From contig NZ_CP022261.1 in the NCBI RefSeq assembly GCF_003119195.2, forward strand, positions 124,001 through 188,000: a stretch of DNA of 64,000 nucleotides. Reading direction: 5' to 3'. Of the stretch, positions 23,715 to 32,660 are shown one piece after another. How positions within the stretch are numbered: the first letter of the stretch is position 1; every line of letters begins with the position of its first letter. The notes under the pieces are model-generated. The model saw only the letters and a program-made list of their open reading frames with translations, did no database searches and was not told the origin of the DNA. A program made the translations under genes and the position numbers. The DNA is from Azospirillum baldaniorum. Lineage in GTDB: Bacteria > Pseudomonadota > Alphaproteobacteria > Azospirillales > Azospirillaceae.

Positions 23715-26700
23715 TGGGCCTCAATCTTTCCGCCATCGCCGTCCGTGAACGGGCCGTCACCCTGTTCTTCATCCTCCTGCTGGCGGCGGGAGGCGCCTTC
23801 GCCTTCGTCATGCTCGGCCGGGCGGAGGATCCCTCCTTCACCATCAAGACCCTGACGGTCACCAGCGTGTGGCCGGGCGCCACCGCGCGCGAGATGCAGG
23901 ATCTCGTCGCCGAACCGCTGGAGAAGCGCCTTCAAGAACTGAGCTGGTACGACCGGGTGGAGACGACGACGCGGCCCGGCTATGCCTATATGACCTTAAC
24001 GCTGAAGGACAGCACGCCGCCGGCCAAGGTGCAGGAGGAGTTCTATCAAGCCCGCAAGAAGATGGGCGACGAGACGCGCAACCTGCCGCCCGGCGTGCTC
24101 GGCCCCTTCGTCAATGACGAGTATTCCGACGTCAGCTTCGCCCTCTATGCGTTGAAGGCCAAGGGCCTTCCGATGCGCGAGCTGGCACGGCAGGCGGAGA
24201 CGATCCGCCAGAACCTGCTGCATGTGCCCGGCGTCAAGAAGGTCAACATCCTGGGCGAGCGTCCGGAACGGATCTTTGTCGAGTTCTCCTATGCCAAGCT
24301 GGCGACCCTCGGCGTGTCGGCCCAGGACATCATCGCCGCCTTGCAGCGGCAGAACACCGTCACGCCGTCCGGCTCGATCGACACCCAGGGGCCCCAGGTC
24401 TTCATCCGGATCGACGGTGCCTATGACGGGGTGCAGGCGATCGCCGACACGCCAATCGTCGCCGCCGGGCGGACGCTGAAGCTGTCGGACATCGCGGAGG
24501 TCCGCCGCGGCTACGAGGATCCGCCGACCTACATCATCCGTCACCAGGGCGAACCCACCGTCATGCTGGCGACGGTCATGCAGGAGGGCTGGGACGGCCT
24601 CGCGCTCGGCAAGGCGCTGGAGGAGCGGGCGGCCGGCATCGCGCGGTCGCTGCCGCTCGGGATGACGCTCGACAAAGTGACCGATCAGGCCGTCAATATC
24701 ACCTCGGCGGTCGACGAGTTCATGATCAAATTCGCCATGGCGCTGGGCGTGGTGCTGCTGGTCAGCCTGCTCAGTCTCGGCTGGCGCGTCGGCATCGTCG
24801 TGGCGGCGGCCGTGCCGCTGACGCTCGCCGTCGTCTTCCTCATCATGCTGGAAACCGGCCGCTTCTTCGACCGCATCACGCTCGGCGCGCTGATCCTGTC
24901 GCTCGGCCTGCTGGTGGACGACGCCATCATCGCCATCGAGGTGATGGTGGTGAAGATGGAGGAGGGCGTCGACCGCATCAGGGCGGCCGCTTATGCCTGG
25001 AGCCACACGGCGGCGCCGATGCTGTCCGGAACGCTGGTGACGATCGCCGGCTTCCTGCCGGTTGGGTTCGCGCGCTCCACCGCCGGCGAATATGCCGGCA
25101 ACATCTTCTGGGTCGTGGGATTCTCCCTGATCGTCTCCTGGATCGTCGCGGTGGTCTTCACGCCCTATCTGGGCATCAAGATGCTGCCGGCGATCAAACC
25201 GGTCGCCGGCGGTCACGAGGCGATCTACGGCACTCCGAACTACCAGCGCCTGCGGCGGGTCATCAGCTTCGCCGTGCGGCACAAGGTCCTGACCTGCGGC
25301 GTCGTCGGCATCGCCTTTGCCGTCGCCATCGTCGGCATGGGCGGCGTAAAGCAGCAGTTCTTCCCGACCTCCGACCGTCCCGAGGTGCTGGTGGAGGTCC
25401 GTCTGCCGGAAGGCACCAGCATCGAGACGACGACAGCCTCGGTCGAGAAGATCGAACACTGGCTGGCCGAACAGCCAGAGGCGAAGATCGTCACCAGCTA
25501 TGTCGGCCAAGGCGCTCCCCGCTTCTTCATCGCCCTGTCGCCCGAACTGCCCGATCCCGCATTCGCCAAGATCGTCGTGCTCACCCCGGACGCCGAGACG
25601 CGCGAGGCCCTGAAGCACCGGCTGCGGCAGACGGTGGCGCAGGGATTGGTGCCCGAGGCCTATGTCCGCGTCACTCAGCTCGTGTTCGGACCCTACACAC
25701 CGTTCCCGGTCGAATTCCGGGTGATGGGCCCCGATCCGGCGCAGTTGTACGCCATTTCCGAAAAAGCCCTCGCCATCATGCGGAGCGTGCCGGATGTCCG
25801 GCAGGCCAACCGGGATTGGGGCAACCGCACGCCGGTGCTTCGCTTCACCCCGGACCAGGATCGCCTGAACCTCATCGGTCTCTCACCGGCGGAGGTCGGG
25901 CAGCAACTCCAGTTCCTTCTGACCGGGATCGCCGTCACCCAGGTGCGCGAGGACATCCGCAACGTCCCCATCGTGGCGCGCAGCGCCGGCGGAGAACGTC
26001 TGGACCCGGCGCGTCTGACGGATTTCTCCCTGACGAGCCGGACCGGCCAGCAAATCCCGCTCGACCAGATCGGCCATGCCGATATCCGCCTGGAGGAGCC
26101 GATGATGAAGCGCCGGGACCGGACATCCGTCATCACGATCCGCTCGGACTACAACGAGGCGACCCAGCCGCCGGAGGTCTCCAAGCAGATCATGACGGCT
26201 CTTGAACCGCTAATCGCCTCGCTTCCGGTCGGCTATCGCATCGAAGCGGGCGGGTCGATCGAGGAATCCGTCAAGGCCAACACCGCCCTCGGCAAGGTTT
26301 TCCCGGTCATGATCGCCGCCATGCTGGTCTTCATCATGCTGCAGGTGCGGTCCTTCTCGATGATGGCCATGGTCCTGCTGACCGCACCGCTCGGCGTCGT
26401 CGGCGTCGTGCCCATGCTGCTCGCCTTCAACCAGCCCTTCGGCTTCAACGCCATCCTCGGGCTGATCGGTCTAGCCGGCATCCTGATGCGCAACACGCTG
26501 ATCCTGACCGAACAGATCAAGGAGAACCAGGCGGCCGGCCTCGACGATTATCACGCCGTCATCGAAGCCACGGTGCAGCGGACGCGGCCGGTGATCCTGA
26601 CCGCCCTCGCTGCGGTGCTGGCCTTCATCCCCCTCACGCACTCGGTCTTCTGGGGGTCGATGGCCTACACGCTGATCGGCGGCACGGCGGTCGGCACCGT

Positions 26701-26806
26701 ACTGATCCTGCTGTTTCTCCCCGCTCTCTATGCGGCATGGTTCCGCATCAAGCCGGCGGCTGTCAGTGACACGTCAAGCTCCCATGCCCGTCTGGGAGTA
26801 ATCTGA
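23714..26806 (+). CDS. RND-family efflux pump permease (AcrB-like)
   Basis: The 1030-residue protein has the RND layout: TM1 at the N-terminus (VTLFFILLLAAGGAFAFVML), a large periplasmic loop, TM2-6 around 340-500, a second periplasmic loop, and TM8-12 near the C-terminus. The proton-relay Asp pair is present in LSLGLLVDDAIIAIEVMVV near residue 405. It is closer to hydrophobe/amphiphile pumps than to heavy-metal pumps as judged by this TM4 motif. It forms an operon with the adaptor and is divergent from the SDR/MATE unit across the shared operator. Confidence 0.92.
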   Translation: MGLNLSAIAVRERAVTLFFILLLAAGGAFAFVMLGRAEDPSFTIKTLTVTSVWPGATAREMQDLVAEPLEKRLQELSWYDRVETTTRPGYAYMTLTLKDSTPPAKVQEEFYQARKKMGDETRNLPPGVLGPFVNDEYSDVSFALYALKAKGLPMRELARQAETIRQNLLHVPGVKKVNILGERPERIFVEFSYAKLATLGVSAQDIIAALQRQNTVTPSGSIDTQGPQVFIRIDGAYDGVQAIADTPIVAAGRTLKLSDIAEVRRGYEDPPTYIIRHQGEPTVMLATVMQEGWDGLALGKALEERAAGIARSLPLGMTLDKVTDQAVNITSAVDEFMIKFAMALGVVLLVSLLSLGWRVGIVVAAAVPLTLAVVFLIMLETGRFFDRITLGALILSLGLLVDDAIIAIEVMVVKMEEGVDRIRAAAYAWSHTAAPMLSGTLVTIAGFLPVGFARSTAGEYAGNIFWVVGFSLIVSWIVAVVFTPYLGIKMLPAIKPVAGGHEAIYGTPNYQRLRRVISFAVRHKVLTCGVVGIAFAVAIVGMGGVKQQFFPTSDRPEVLVEVRLPEGTSIETTTASVEKIEHWLAEQPEAKIVTSYVGQGAPRFFIALSPELPDPAFAKIVVLTPDAETREALKHRLRQTVAQGLVPEAYVRVTQLVFGPYTPFPVEFRVMGPDPAQLYAISEKALAIMRSVPDVRQANRDWGNRTPVLRFTPDQDRLNLIGLSPAEVGQQLQFLLTGIAVTQVREDIRNVPIVARSAGGERLDPARLTDFSLTSRTGQQIPLDQIGHADIRLEEPMMKRRDRTSVITIRSDYNEATQPPEVSKQIMTALEPLIASLPVGYRIEAGGSIEESVKANTALGKVFPVMIAAMLVFIMLQVRSFSMMAMVLLTAPLGVVGVVPMLLAFNQPFGFNAILGLIGLAGILMRNTLILTEQIKENQAAGLDDYHAVIEATVQRTRPVILTALAAVLAFIPLTHSVFWGSMAYTLIGGTAVGTVLILLFLPALYAAWFRIKPAAVSDTSSSHARLGVI

Positions 26807-26917
26807 CGGGCTTGCAAAATGGTCGTTCGACAAGAGGGGCCACCTCATAGCTCGTCCGGCAATCGGCCCTTTCCCGGCCAGCCTCCACCCTGTCCGCTAA
26901 TCCGCCTTGACGACGGC

Positions 26918-26957
26918 TTTCCGGACACACAGTTTGCCGGACGGGTTTCCGGACAAA
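26918..26957 (+). promoter_or_regulatory. Three short repeats upstream of the serine recombinase gene
   Basis: TTTCCGGACACA (26918), TTTGCCGGACGG (26933) and TTTCCGGACAAA (26946) recur at 13-15-bp steps immediately before the recombinase start. Resolvases often bind repeated sites next to their own gene, so this may be a res-like or operator site. No full three-subsite res architecture was recognised. Confidence 0.35.
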
Positions 26958-26969
26958 GGATGGGGCGGG

Positions 26970-27548
26970 ATGGCGGCGATCGGCTACGCGCGGGTGTCGA
27001 CGGCCGACCAAGACCCGGCGCTCCAGCTCGACGCCCTTACCAAGGCCGGCTGTGCCCGGGTGTTCGAGGATAAGGCGTCCGGCGCCAAGACCGACCGCCT
27101 TGGGCTGGCGGCGGCCTTGGCCTTCTTGCGCGAGGGCGACGTGCTGGTGGTCTGGAAGCTGGATCGTCTCGGCCGCTCGCTGCCGCACCTGATCGAGACG
27201 GTAACCGCGTTGGAAGGCCGCGGCGTCGGCTTCCGCTCCCTAACGGAGACGATCGACACGACCACGCCCGGTGGCCGGCTCATCTTCCATATTTTCGGCG
27301 CCCTCGGGCAGTTCGAGTGCGACCTCATCCGGGAACGGACCCGTGCCGGCCTCGACGCCGCCGTGGCCCGCAGCCGTCGGGGCGGACGAAAACCGGTGGT
27401 GACGGAGGAGAAGCTCCGCCGGGCCAGAATGCTCATCGCCCAGGGTCTCACGGTTCGCGAGGCCGCGGCACGGATCAAGGTGGGCAAAACCGCGCTGTAC
27501 GCGGCGCTCGGCGAAGCGTCCTCGGACGCTTCGGAACTCTCCACCTGA
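26970..27548 (+). CDS. Serine recombinase (resolvase/invertase family)
   Basis: The 192-residue small serine recombinase has an N-terminal catalytic domain beginning AAIGYARVSTADQDPALQLD, with the nucleophile Ser in RVST. It includes VWKLDRLGRSLPHLIE (the conserved R-x2-R region), FHIFGALGQFECDLIRERT, and a C-terminal DNA-binding helix-turn-helix (LTVREAAARIKVGKTALYAA). ATG at 26970 is chosen, with AAAGGATGGGGCGGG upstream. The length and domain order are those of Tn3-type resolvases and DNA invertases. No transposase of Tn3 type is adjacent, so it may act on the plasmid or be a leftover of a transposon. Confidence 0.92.
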   Translation: MAAIGYARVSTADQDPALQLDALTKAGCARVFEDKASGAKTDRLGLAAALAFLREGDVLVVWKLDRLGRSLPHLIETVTALEGRGVGFRSLTETIDTTTPGGRLIFHIFGALGQFECDLIRERTRAGLDAAVARSRRGGRKPVVTEEKLRRARMLIAQGLTVREAAARIKVGKTALYAALGEASSDASELST

Positions 27549-27669
27549 AGGGTTCCGCCTACGTTCTCACGAACCGGACAATCTGATCATTCGACTTTGC
27601 GCATTTCAGGAATGCCGTCTCGCTTAGGAGCCGGTTCACAAGTCCAGCAATAATGCAGATGATGGGGGG

Positions 27670-28731
27670 TTACGGCGCGTAGCAGGCGATGTCGACGAGC
27701 CGGCGGAGAAACGGTGGCGGTGTTTGGAGCATGTCCCCTTTCGCGGGCGACATGACGGCCTGCTCGAACCACAGGTGCTGGCGCAGACGGGCCAAGGCGT
27801 CGGCGAAGGTGGGCGCTGGTTTCGGATACCAAATGGCGCGCCGGGGCGAGAGAGCGAGGCGGCCGGCATTCTGATGGACGTACAGCGTGATCAACGAGTA
27901 AAGCCCGAACAGCAGCGGTGCGGTGCGGAACACCGCCGGATCCGCCCACTGTCGCTGGGTTTCGATGCCGAGATGTGCCCGGCTCTCTTCGTACGTCGTC
28001 TCCATCGCCCAACGGCGGTTGAACCATTCCAGGACGGTGCGTGGTGGCACCGACAGGTCAGTGCACAGAAAGGCTTCCGGATCGCGCCGGCCATCGGGAT
28101 AGCGCACCATCACCCAGAGGATCGGCACGAGCGGCTTGCCCTGGTGGTGCCACAGCGCCGTGCCGCAGGCATAGTCGATCCAGCCGCTGGAGCGCCACCG
28201 GGTTCGACTTGGTTGGGCAGCCCGGCGCCAGACCGTTGCCTTGTCCGTCAGACGGGACCGCAAGTTGGGCTGGCGGGCACCCTTCACCACCTGCTGCAAG
28301 GTCAAGGGCGGGTCTGGTGGCGGATCGAACAGGCGCGCATCCAGGCGCAGCAGGATGGCCCGGGCCCAGGTGGTGGTCAGCCGGTAATGCCGGCCCTGTG
28401 CCTCACACCAGGCGCGGCTCGGCACAAGTGCGCTCAGCACCGGCAGCCCCCAAATGCGGCCGGCGAATGGAACCTCGACCAGCAGCATGGCGGTCATCCA
28501 GCGCAGCCCGCCGCTAGTGACCGTCTGCTCCGTCGAGGACCGGACGGAGTCGAAGCAATGACTGGCTGGGCGGACATGGGCTCCCCGGCGCCGTTCAAGA
28601 GTATGGTCGACACCGATGACGATCGGGCCGTCCGGGACGAAGGCGCTGACCAGGGCGTTCAGCAGGGTGCGTGCGAGTTTCAGCCCCGACCAACGGTTCC
28701 GGCAGGCCTGGTTCGCCGATGTCCTGACCAA
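27670..28731 (-). CDS. DDE transposase (IS701/IS4-like), 5'-truncated
   Basis: The 353-residue product contains the core of an alphaproteobacterial DDE transposase family: GLKLARTLLNALVSAFVPDG, VIGVDHTLERRRG (first catalytic Asp), SGGLRWMTAMLLVEVPFAGR, and the C-terminal FNRRWAMETTYEESRAHLGI with the catalytic Glu, ending LRRLVDIACYAP. Family members begin well before the GLKLAR block. Here the upstream sequence is replaced within about ten codons by an IS66 remnant on the opposite strand, so the N-terminal domain is missing. A short copy of its C-terminus recurs at 38637-38696. Confidence 0.75.
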   Translation of the reverse strand: MVRTSANQACRNRWSGLKLARTLLNALVSAFVPDGPIVIGVDHTLERRRGAHVRPASHCFDSVRSSTEQTVTSGGLRWMTAMLLVEVPFAGRIWGLPVLSALVPSRAWCEAQGRHYRLTTTWARAILLRLDARLFDPPPDPPLTLQQVVKGARQPNLRSRLTDKATVWRRAAQPSRTRWRSSGWIDYACGTALWHHQGKPLVPILWVMVRYPDGRRDPEAFLCTDLSVPPRTVLEWFNRRWAMETTYEESRAHLGIETQRQWADPAVFRTAPLLFGLYSLITLYVHQNAGRLALSPRRAIWYPKPAPTFADALARLRQHLWFEQAVMSPAKGDMLQTPPPFLRRLVDIACYAP

Positions 28732-28816
28732 ACTCGCCAGCGGGCATCTGACTACCAGGCTCGATGAGCTGCTGCCCTGGAGCTATGCTCAGCAGGCCGA
28801 AACTGCCGTGGCCTGA
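28697..28816 (+). pseudogene. IS66-family transposase (TnpC), C-terminal remnant
   Basis: The translation AWFADVLTKLASGHLTTRLD ELLPWSYAQQ is the characteristic IS66 transposase C-terminus. Upstream homology ends at about 28697, exactly where the truncated IS701/IS4-like transposase begins on the other strand, marking a recombination junction between two IS elements. Confidence 0.8.
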
Positions 28817-29046
28817 AAACACCGCTTACGGCGATATGGCAAACCGCCCTGTACAACCGCGCCCCCACCGCGCGCCAGGGCCTCGCGCGCGGGGACGGTC
28901 AGCCCGCCCCCATTGTCTCACCCAGGCCAGCTTTATGACGGCTTCTCCCGGATCCGGTGCCGTCGGGCGCAGTTTCTGATTGGCGCTCCGACAGCATGAC
29001 CCGGATGGAGGAATACCGTCAGCGACGGCATTCCTTTCTGTTGCGG

Positions 29047-30051
29047 TTACGGAGCTGGATTCCACATGACCGGCGCCAGTCGATAGCCGTCATCTTCGCG
29101 CGTCAGATGACCCAGAGCCGGGAAAGGAAAATGAAAGCCTTGTAGCAGGATCCGTTCCGCCACCACTCGATCATACAACATTCGCCGTGACCGCTCCGCC
29201 GTGACCGGGTCCATATCCGTGGCCCCATGCCAGCCTGGATGACGGATGAACAAGGCGGGATGCGTGGTCACGTCGCCCTGAACGATCAGCTTGTCAGTAC
29301 CGGAGGCGATGACGAAGGACGAATGGCCGGGGGTATGTCCGGGAGTGGCCATCGACGTGACGCCGGGCGCAACCTCCGTATCGGCATCGAACTTCCTCAC
29401 CCCGTCGCCGAGAATTCCGAATATGCGGCGGGCACGCTCGAAATTCGCGACCATGGCTTCCGATGACGCTCGCGCCCTGTTTCCGCTATCCATCCAGAAG
29501 GCATATTCGGCCGCCGGCACCCAGATCTCGGATTTCGGGAAGGCCGGCTTGCCGTCCGCAGTCACCAAGCCGCCGATGTGATCGGCGTGGAAATGCGTGA
29601 TCAGGACCCGGTCTACCGACCCCGCATCGTAGCCGGCCGCAGCCAGATTGGTGTGAAACTGACCGCCGACCCCGCTGCTCTGCTTGAAAGCCGCTTCTCC
29701 AAGTCCGGTGTCGATCACGATCAGCTTCCCGCTGCTCTTCAGGACAACGGGCGTAAAGGTGAGCGTGATTTGGTCGGTCGGCAGAAAAGCCTCCTGCAAG
29801 GCCTTGGCGACATCGTCCGCCGATCTGTTCGAAACGAAATTATCACGACGGGGGAAGCTGTTCGCACCGTCGGTGATCGACAGCAGTTCGATCTCGCCGA
29901 TGTTCTGACGGTAGATGCCGGGCATGGTTCCTTTTGCTCCGGCAGACGCCCCGTCGCTTGCCGCGGCATAACTCACCGTCCCCGATGCGGTGGCTGCGAT
30001 CGTGGCGGTGGCGGTTCCCGCGAGGAATGCGCGGCGTGAGAAATCGCTCAT
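29047..30051 (-). CDS. MBL-fold metallo-hydrolase with Tat signal
   Basis: The 334-residue protein starts with a twin-arginine signal, SRRAFLAGTATATIAATASG. The metallo-beta-lactamase fold shows the zinc ligands in VLITHFHADHIGGL, the downstream His in ATPGHTPGHSSF, the Asp in LIVQGDVTTHPAL and a final His in GFHFPFP. It would be a folded periplasmic hydrolase with two metals; the substrate is unknown (the family includes quorum-quenching lactonases and many others). ATG at 30051 is chosen since it starts the Tat signal directly. It is divergently transcribed from a LysR regulator, its probable controller. Confidence 0.9.
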   Translation of the reverse strand: MSDFSRRAFLAGTATATIAATASGTVSYAAASDGASAGAKGTMPGIYRQNIGEIELLSITDGANSFPRRDNFVSNRSADDVAKALQEAFLPTDQITLTFTPVVLKSSGKLIVIDTGLGEAAFKQSSGVGGQFHTNLAAAGYDAGSVDRVLITHFHADHIGGLVTADGKPAFPKSEIWVPAAEYAFWMDSGNRARASSEAMVANFERARRIFGILGDGVRKFDADTEVAPGVTSMATPGHTPGHSSFVIASGTDKLIVQGDVTTHPALFIRHPGWHGATDMDPVTAERSRRMLYDRVVAERILLQGFHFPFPALGHLTREDDGYRLAPVMWNPAP

Positions 30052-30158
30052 GTCGTTGGGTCCGTCTGTTGTGCGCTCCGGACTGGCAGTCCGGAGCATC
30101 GCGCTTCGTTCGGCATCTGCCGAAGGCGGAATTTTGCAGACTCTCGTTCGTAAGATTT

Positions 30159-30188
30159 AGATATAAAGATCACAAAACAATTATATCT
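30159..30188. promoter_or_regulatory. Inverted repeat in the MBL/LysR divergent promoter region
   Basis: AGATATAA (30159-30166) and TTATATCT (30181-30188) are exact inverted half-sites separated by 14 nt. They lie in the AT-rich gap between the divergent metallo-hydrolase and LysR genes. This is a candidate LysR-type binding site; the role is inferred from position. Confidence 0.45.
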
Positions 30189-30218
30189 GCAGATTATAAA
30201 TAAGGAGGGAGTGAACCA

Positions 30219-31139
30219 GTGAATCGTGACGATCTGATCGACCTGAACGCCTTCGTCGCGGTTGCGGAGGAAGGGAGCTTCACAAGGGCCGCAACACGGC
30301 TTGGCACCTCGCAGCCAGCGTTGAGCAACACGTTGCGTAGGCTCGAAGCGAGGTTGGGCGTTCGTCTGCTGACCCGGACCACGCGAAGCGTCACCCTGAC
30401 CCCGGCGGGGGAGGAGTTCCTGCAGGGATTGAAACCCGCATTCGACGCGATCGATCTTAGCCTCGGGGCGATCGGCTCGCTGCGGAAAAGCCCGAAAGGC
30501 AAGATCAGGATCACCGCCCCCCGGCACGCCGCCGTCAGCCTGCTATGGCCGATGCTCGGGAGTTTCGTGAAGGATTACCCGGACATCGAAGTGGACGTGA
30601 ACATCGACGCGGCGGCGCGCGATCTGGCAGGCGACAGGTTTGATGCCGGCATCCGATTGGGCGAACTGGTTGCGCAGAACATGGTCGCAGTTCGGATCGG
30701 CCCGGATCTGCGCTTGGCCATTGTCGCTTCCCCCGGTTACGTCGCCCAACATGGCGTTCCTGCGACGCCCCATGATCTGGTGCAGCATAGCTGCATCAAC
30801 TTTCGTCTGCCTGCCTCCGGCGAATTCTACGCATGGCAGTTCAAGAGGGAGGAGCAGGACGTGAAGGTTCGTGTTTCAGGACAATTATCCTTCAACGATC
30901 CCGATATGATTCTTGCCGCAGCACTGGATGGACACGGTATTGCCTGTCTCATCGAGGATCATGCGCAAGCAATGATCCGCGATGGCCGTCTTGTCCGATT
31001 TCTAGAGGACTGGTGCCCATTATTCCCTGGCTATCATATCTACTACCAGACACAGAAAAACAACTCGGCCGCTTTCCGGATTTTGATCGATCGGTTGCGT
31101 TTCCGCAGCCGACAGAGCGAAAGGAAACCGCCCCAATGA
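30219..31139 (+). CDS. LysR-family transcriptional regulator
   Basis: The 306-residue LysR regulator has an N-terminal winged helix-turn-helix (LNAFVAVAEEGSFTRAATRL, TSQPALSNTLRRLEARLGVR, then TRTTRSVTLTPAGEEF). The co-inducer domain resembles the subgroup with KGKIRITAPRHAAVSLLWPM and FDAGIRLGELV. GTG at 30219 has AAGGAGGGA 8-9 nt upstream. It probably controls the divergent metallo-hydrolase gene and itself; the inducer is unknown. Confidence 0.92.
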   Translation: MNRDDLIDLNAFVAVAEEGSFTRAATRLGTSQPALSNTLRRLEARLGVRLLTRTTRSVTLTPAGEEFLQGLKPAFDAIDLSLGAIGSLRKSPKGKIRITAPRHAAVSLLWPMLGSFVKDYPDIEVDVNIDAAARDLAGDRFDAGIRLGELVAQNMVAVRIGPDLRLAIVASPGYVAQHGVPATPHDLVQHSCINFRLPASGEFYAWQFKREEQDVKVRVSGQLSFNDPDMILAAALDGHGIACLIEDHAQAMIRDGRLVRFLEDWCPLFPGYHIYYQTQKNNSAAFRILIDRLRFRSRQSERKPPQ

Positions 31140-31179
31140 ATCGACCAATCGAAAATTCCCCATCCCGAACCTTCGCGTA

Positions 31180-31560
31180 TCAGACGGCGGCTTTGCCGGA
31201 GACCGGCACATCCGCGGTTCTGCCGGCCGAACACCGCCGGTAATCGGCCGGCGTCATCCCGGTGAGCTGGACGAAGGCCCAGCGCTTGCCGATGTCGGTG
31301 ACGGCCGGATTGATCGACTGGACACCCTGCTCCCAGGTCAGCGCACCGCTGCGGACCTTGTGGGCGGTGTCCACGATGTTCAGACCATACAGGTCCGAGG
31401 TGACCTTCAGATTCCTCAGCGGCACGACGCGATTGTTGAAGACGTTGCCGATCCCCTGGTTGGATTGGCTCAGCGCGATCCATCCGGTTGCGGAGACCGC
31501 CAGGAGAAAATCGCTGATCGCGCCGAGCGCGATCAGGAGGCGTGCCTTGATCGTAGACAT
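31180..31560 (-). pseudogene. Chemoreceptor N-terminus fused to an AraC-type tail (gene scrap)
   Basis: Reading leftward from ATG at 31560, the first ~90 residues are the start of a methyl-accepting chemotaxis protein: TM1 (LLIALGAISDFLLAVSATGW) and a four-helix-bundle sensor (VVPLRNLKVTSDLYGLNIVD, TAHKVRSGALTWEQG). The frame then switches to FVQLTGMTPADYRRCSAG, which looks like the end of an AraC-family activator, and stops. The signalling domain is absent. An IS element inserted 18 bp upstream of the start removes the promoter. Confidence 0.7.
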
Positions 31561-31578
31561 TCAACACCAGAAGGTTAA

Positions 31579-32430
31579 GAGTGCGTAACAAAACCGGCTG
31601 GGAACGGTTGGTAGGGGCATGGCAGCCCCTCTTGTTTGCGACGCCTTGTGGGCGATCATCGAACCTCTGATCCCGCCGGAGCCGCCCAAGCCGAAAGGCG
31701 GACGGCCCCGGCTGTGCGATCGTGCTGCGCTGACCGGCATCCTGTTCGTGCTGCGCACGGGTATTCCTTGGGAGCTTCTGCCGGTGGAGATGGGCTGCGG
31801 CTCGGGTATGACCTGCTGGCGGCGTCTGCACGAGTGGCATCGGGCTGGCGTGTGGGAACGGCTGCATCGTGTGCTGCTCGACCGTCTCGGCTATGCCAAC
31901 GCCATCAACTGGGATCGTGCGGCGGTGGACAGCGCCAGCGTCCCGGCAAAAAGGGGGGTGAGGAGACCGGCCCGAACCCGACGGATCGCGGCAAGCCGGG
32001 CTCCAAGCGCCACATCCTCGTCGATGCTAACGGCATCCCGCTCGCCCTGAGGATCTCGCCAGCCAACCGGCACGACAGCAAGCTGCTGGAGGCGCTGGTC
32101 GATGCCGTGCCGGCGATCCGCCAGTGTGCGGGCCGGCCCCGGCGGCGACCGGCCAAGCTGCATGCCGACAAGGGCTACGACTTCGCTCACTGCCGGCGGG
32201 CGCTGCGCCAACGAGCGATCATTCCGCGGATTGCCCGGCGTGGCGTCGAAAGCAGCGAGCGTCTCGGCCGATATCGATGGGTGGTCGAGCGTACGCTCGC
32301 TTGGTTTGCCCGCTTCCGCCGCATCGCCGTCCGCTACGAACGGCGCGCCGACATCTTCACTGCCTTTCACCATATCGCGGCCAGCCTCATCTGCTGGCGC
32401 TTCGTCCAGAGATGGTTCTGTTAGGCGCTC
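31579..32430 (+). mobile_element. IS427-like insertion sequence (IS5 family), complete
   Basis: The left end GAGTGCGTAACAAAACC (31579-31595) matches the reverse complement of the right end GGTTCTGTTAGGCGCTC (32414-32430) at 14 of 17 positions. Both ends are flanked by TAA (31576-31578 and 32431-32433), a 3-bp target duplication. The element is 852 bp with a two-frame transposase, the usual form of this IS5 subgroup. It lies between a chemoreceptor fragment and a receiver-domain fragment. Confidence 0.88.
31619..32424 (+). CDS. IS427-like transposase in two overlapping frames (probable -1 frameshift)
   Basis: The first frame (31619-32050) encodes the N-terminal domain (LWAIIEPLIPPEPPKPKGGR, FVLRTGIPWELLP) up to VDSASVPAK with the first Asp. 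The second frame, shifted by -1, continues KKGGEETGPNPTDRGKPGSK, then RHILVDANGIPLALRISPAN, KLHADKGYDF (second Asp) and RRGVESSERLGRYRWVVERT (Glu), ending at 32424. The switch falls on a slippery run of five A and six G around 31948-31958. The fused product would be a complete DDE transposase. A sequencing or decay frameshift is the alternative. Confidence 0.85.
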
Positions 32431-32437
32431 TAAGGGG

Positions 32438-32590
32438 TCATTCCCGTGGTCGGCCAGCCAGGGAGCGCTCCACAGCCGCGAGCAGCCGGTCCGCGGTGAA
32501 GGGCTTGGCCAGGAAGGCGGTGGCGAGCGACGCCGCCATCGGCGGCAGCGGCAGGGCGCTCATGAAGATGACCGGGATGCCTGATTTCCC
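32438..32590 (-). pseudogene. Response-regulator receiver domain, C-terminal remnant
   Basis: The - strand translation GIPVIFMSALPLPPMAASLA followed by TAFLAKPFTADRLLAAVERS is the final beta4-alpha5 portion of a receiver domain (conserved Ser and Lys-Pro). The N-terminal part with the phosphoacceptor Asp is missing. It abuts the right end of the IS427-like element. Confidence 0.7.
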
Positions 32591-32660
32591 TGTCACCTGA
32601 TTGCCCTGTCGCAGGGGCGCGCCACCGAAGACAAGCCACGAACGAGAAGCGAGGCGTACC

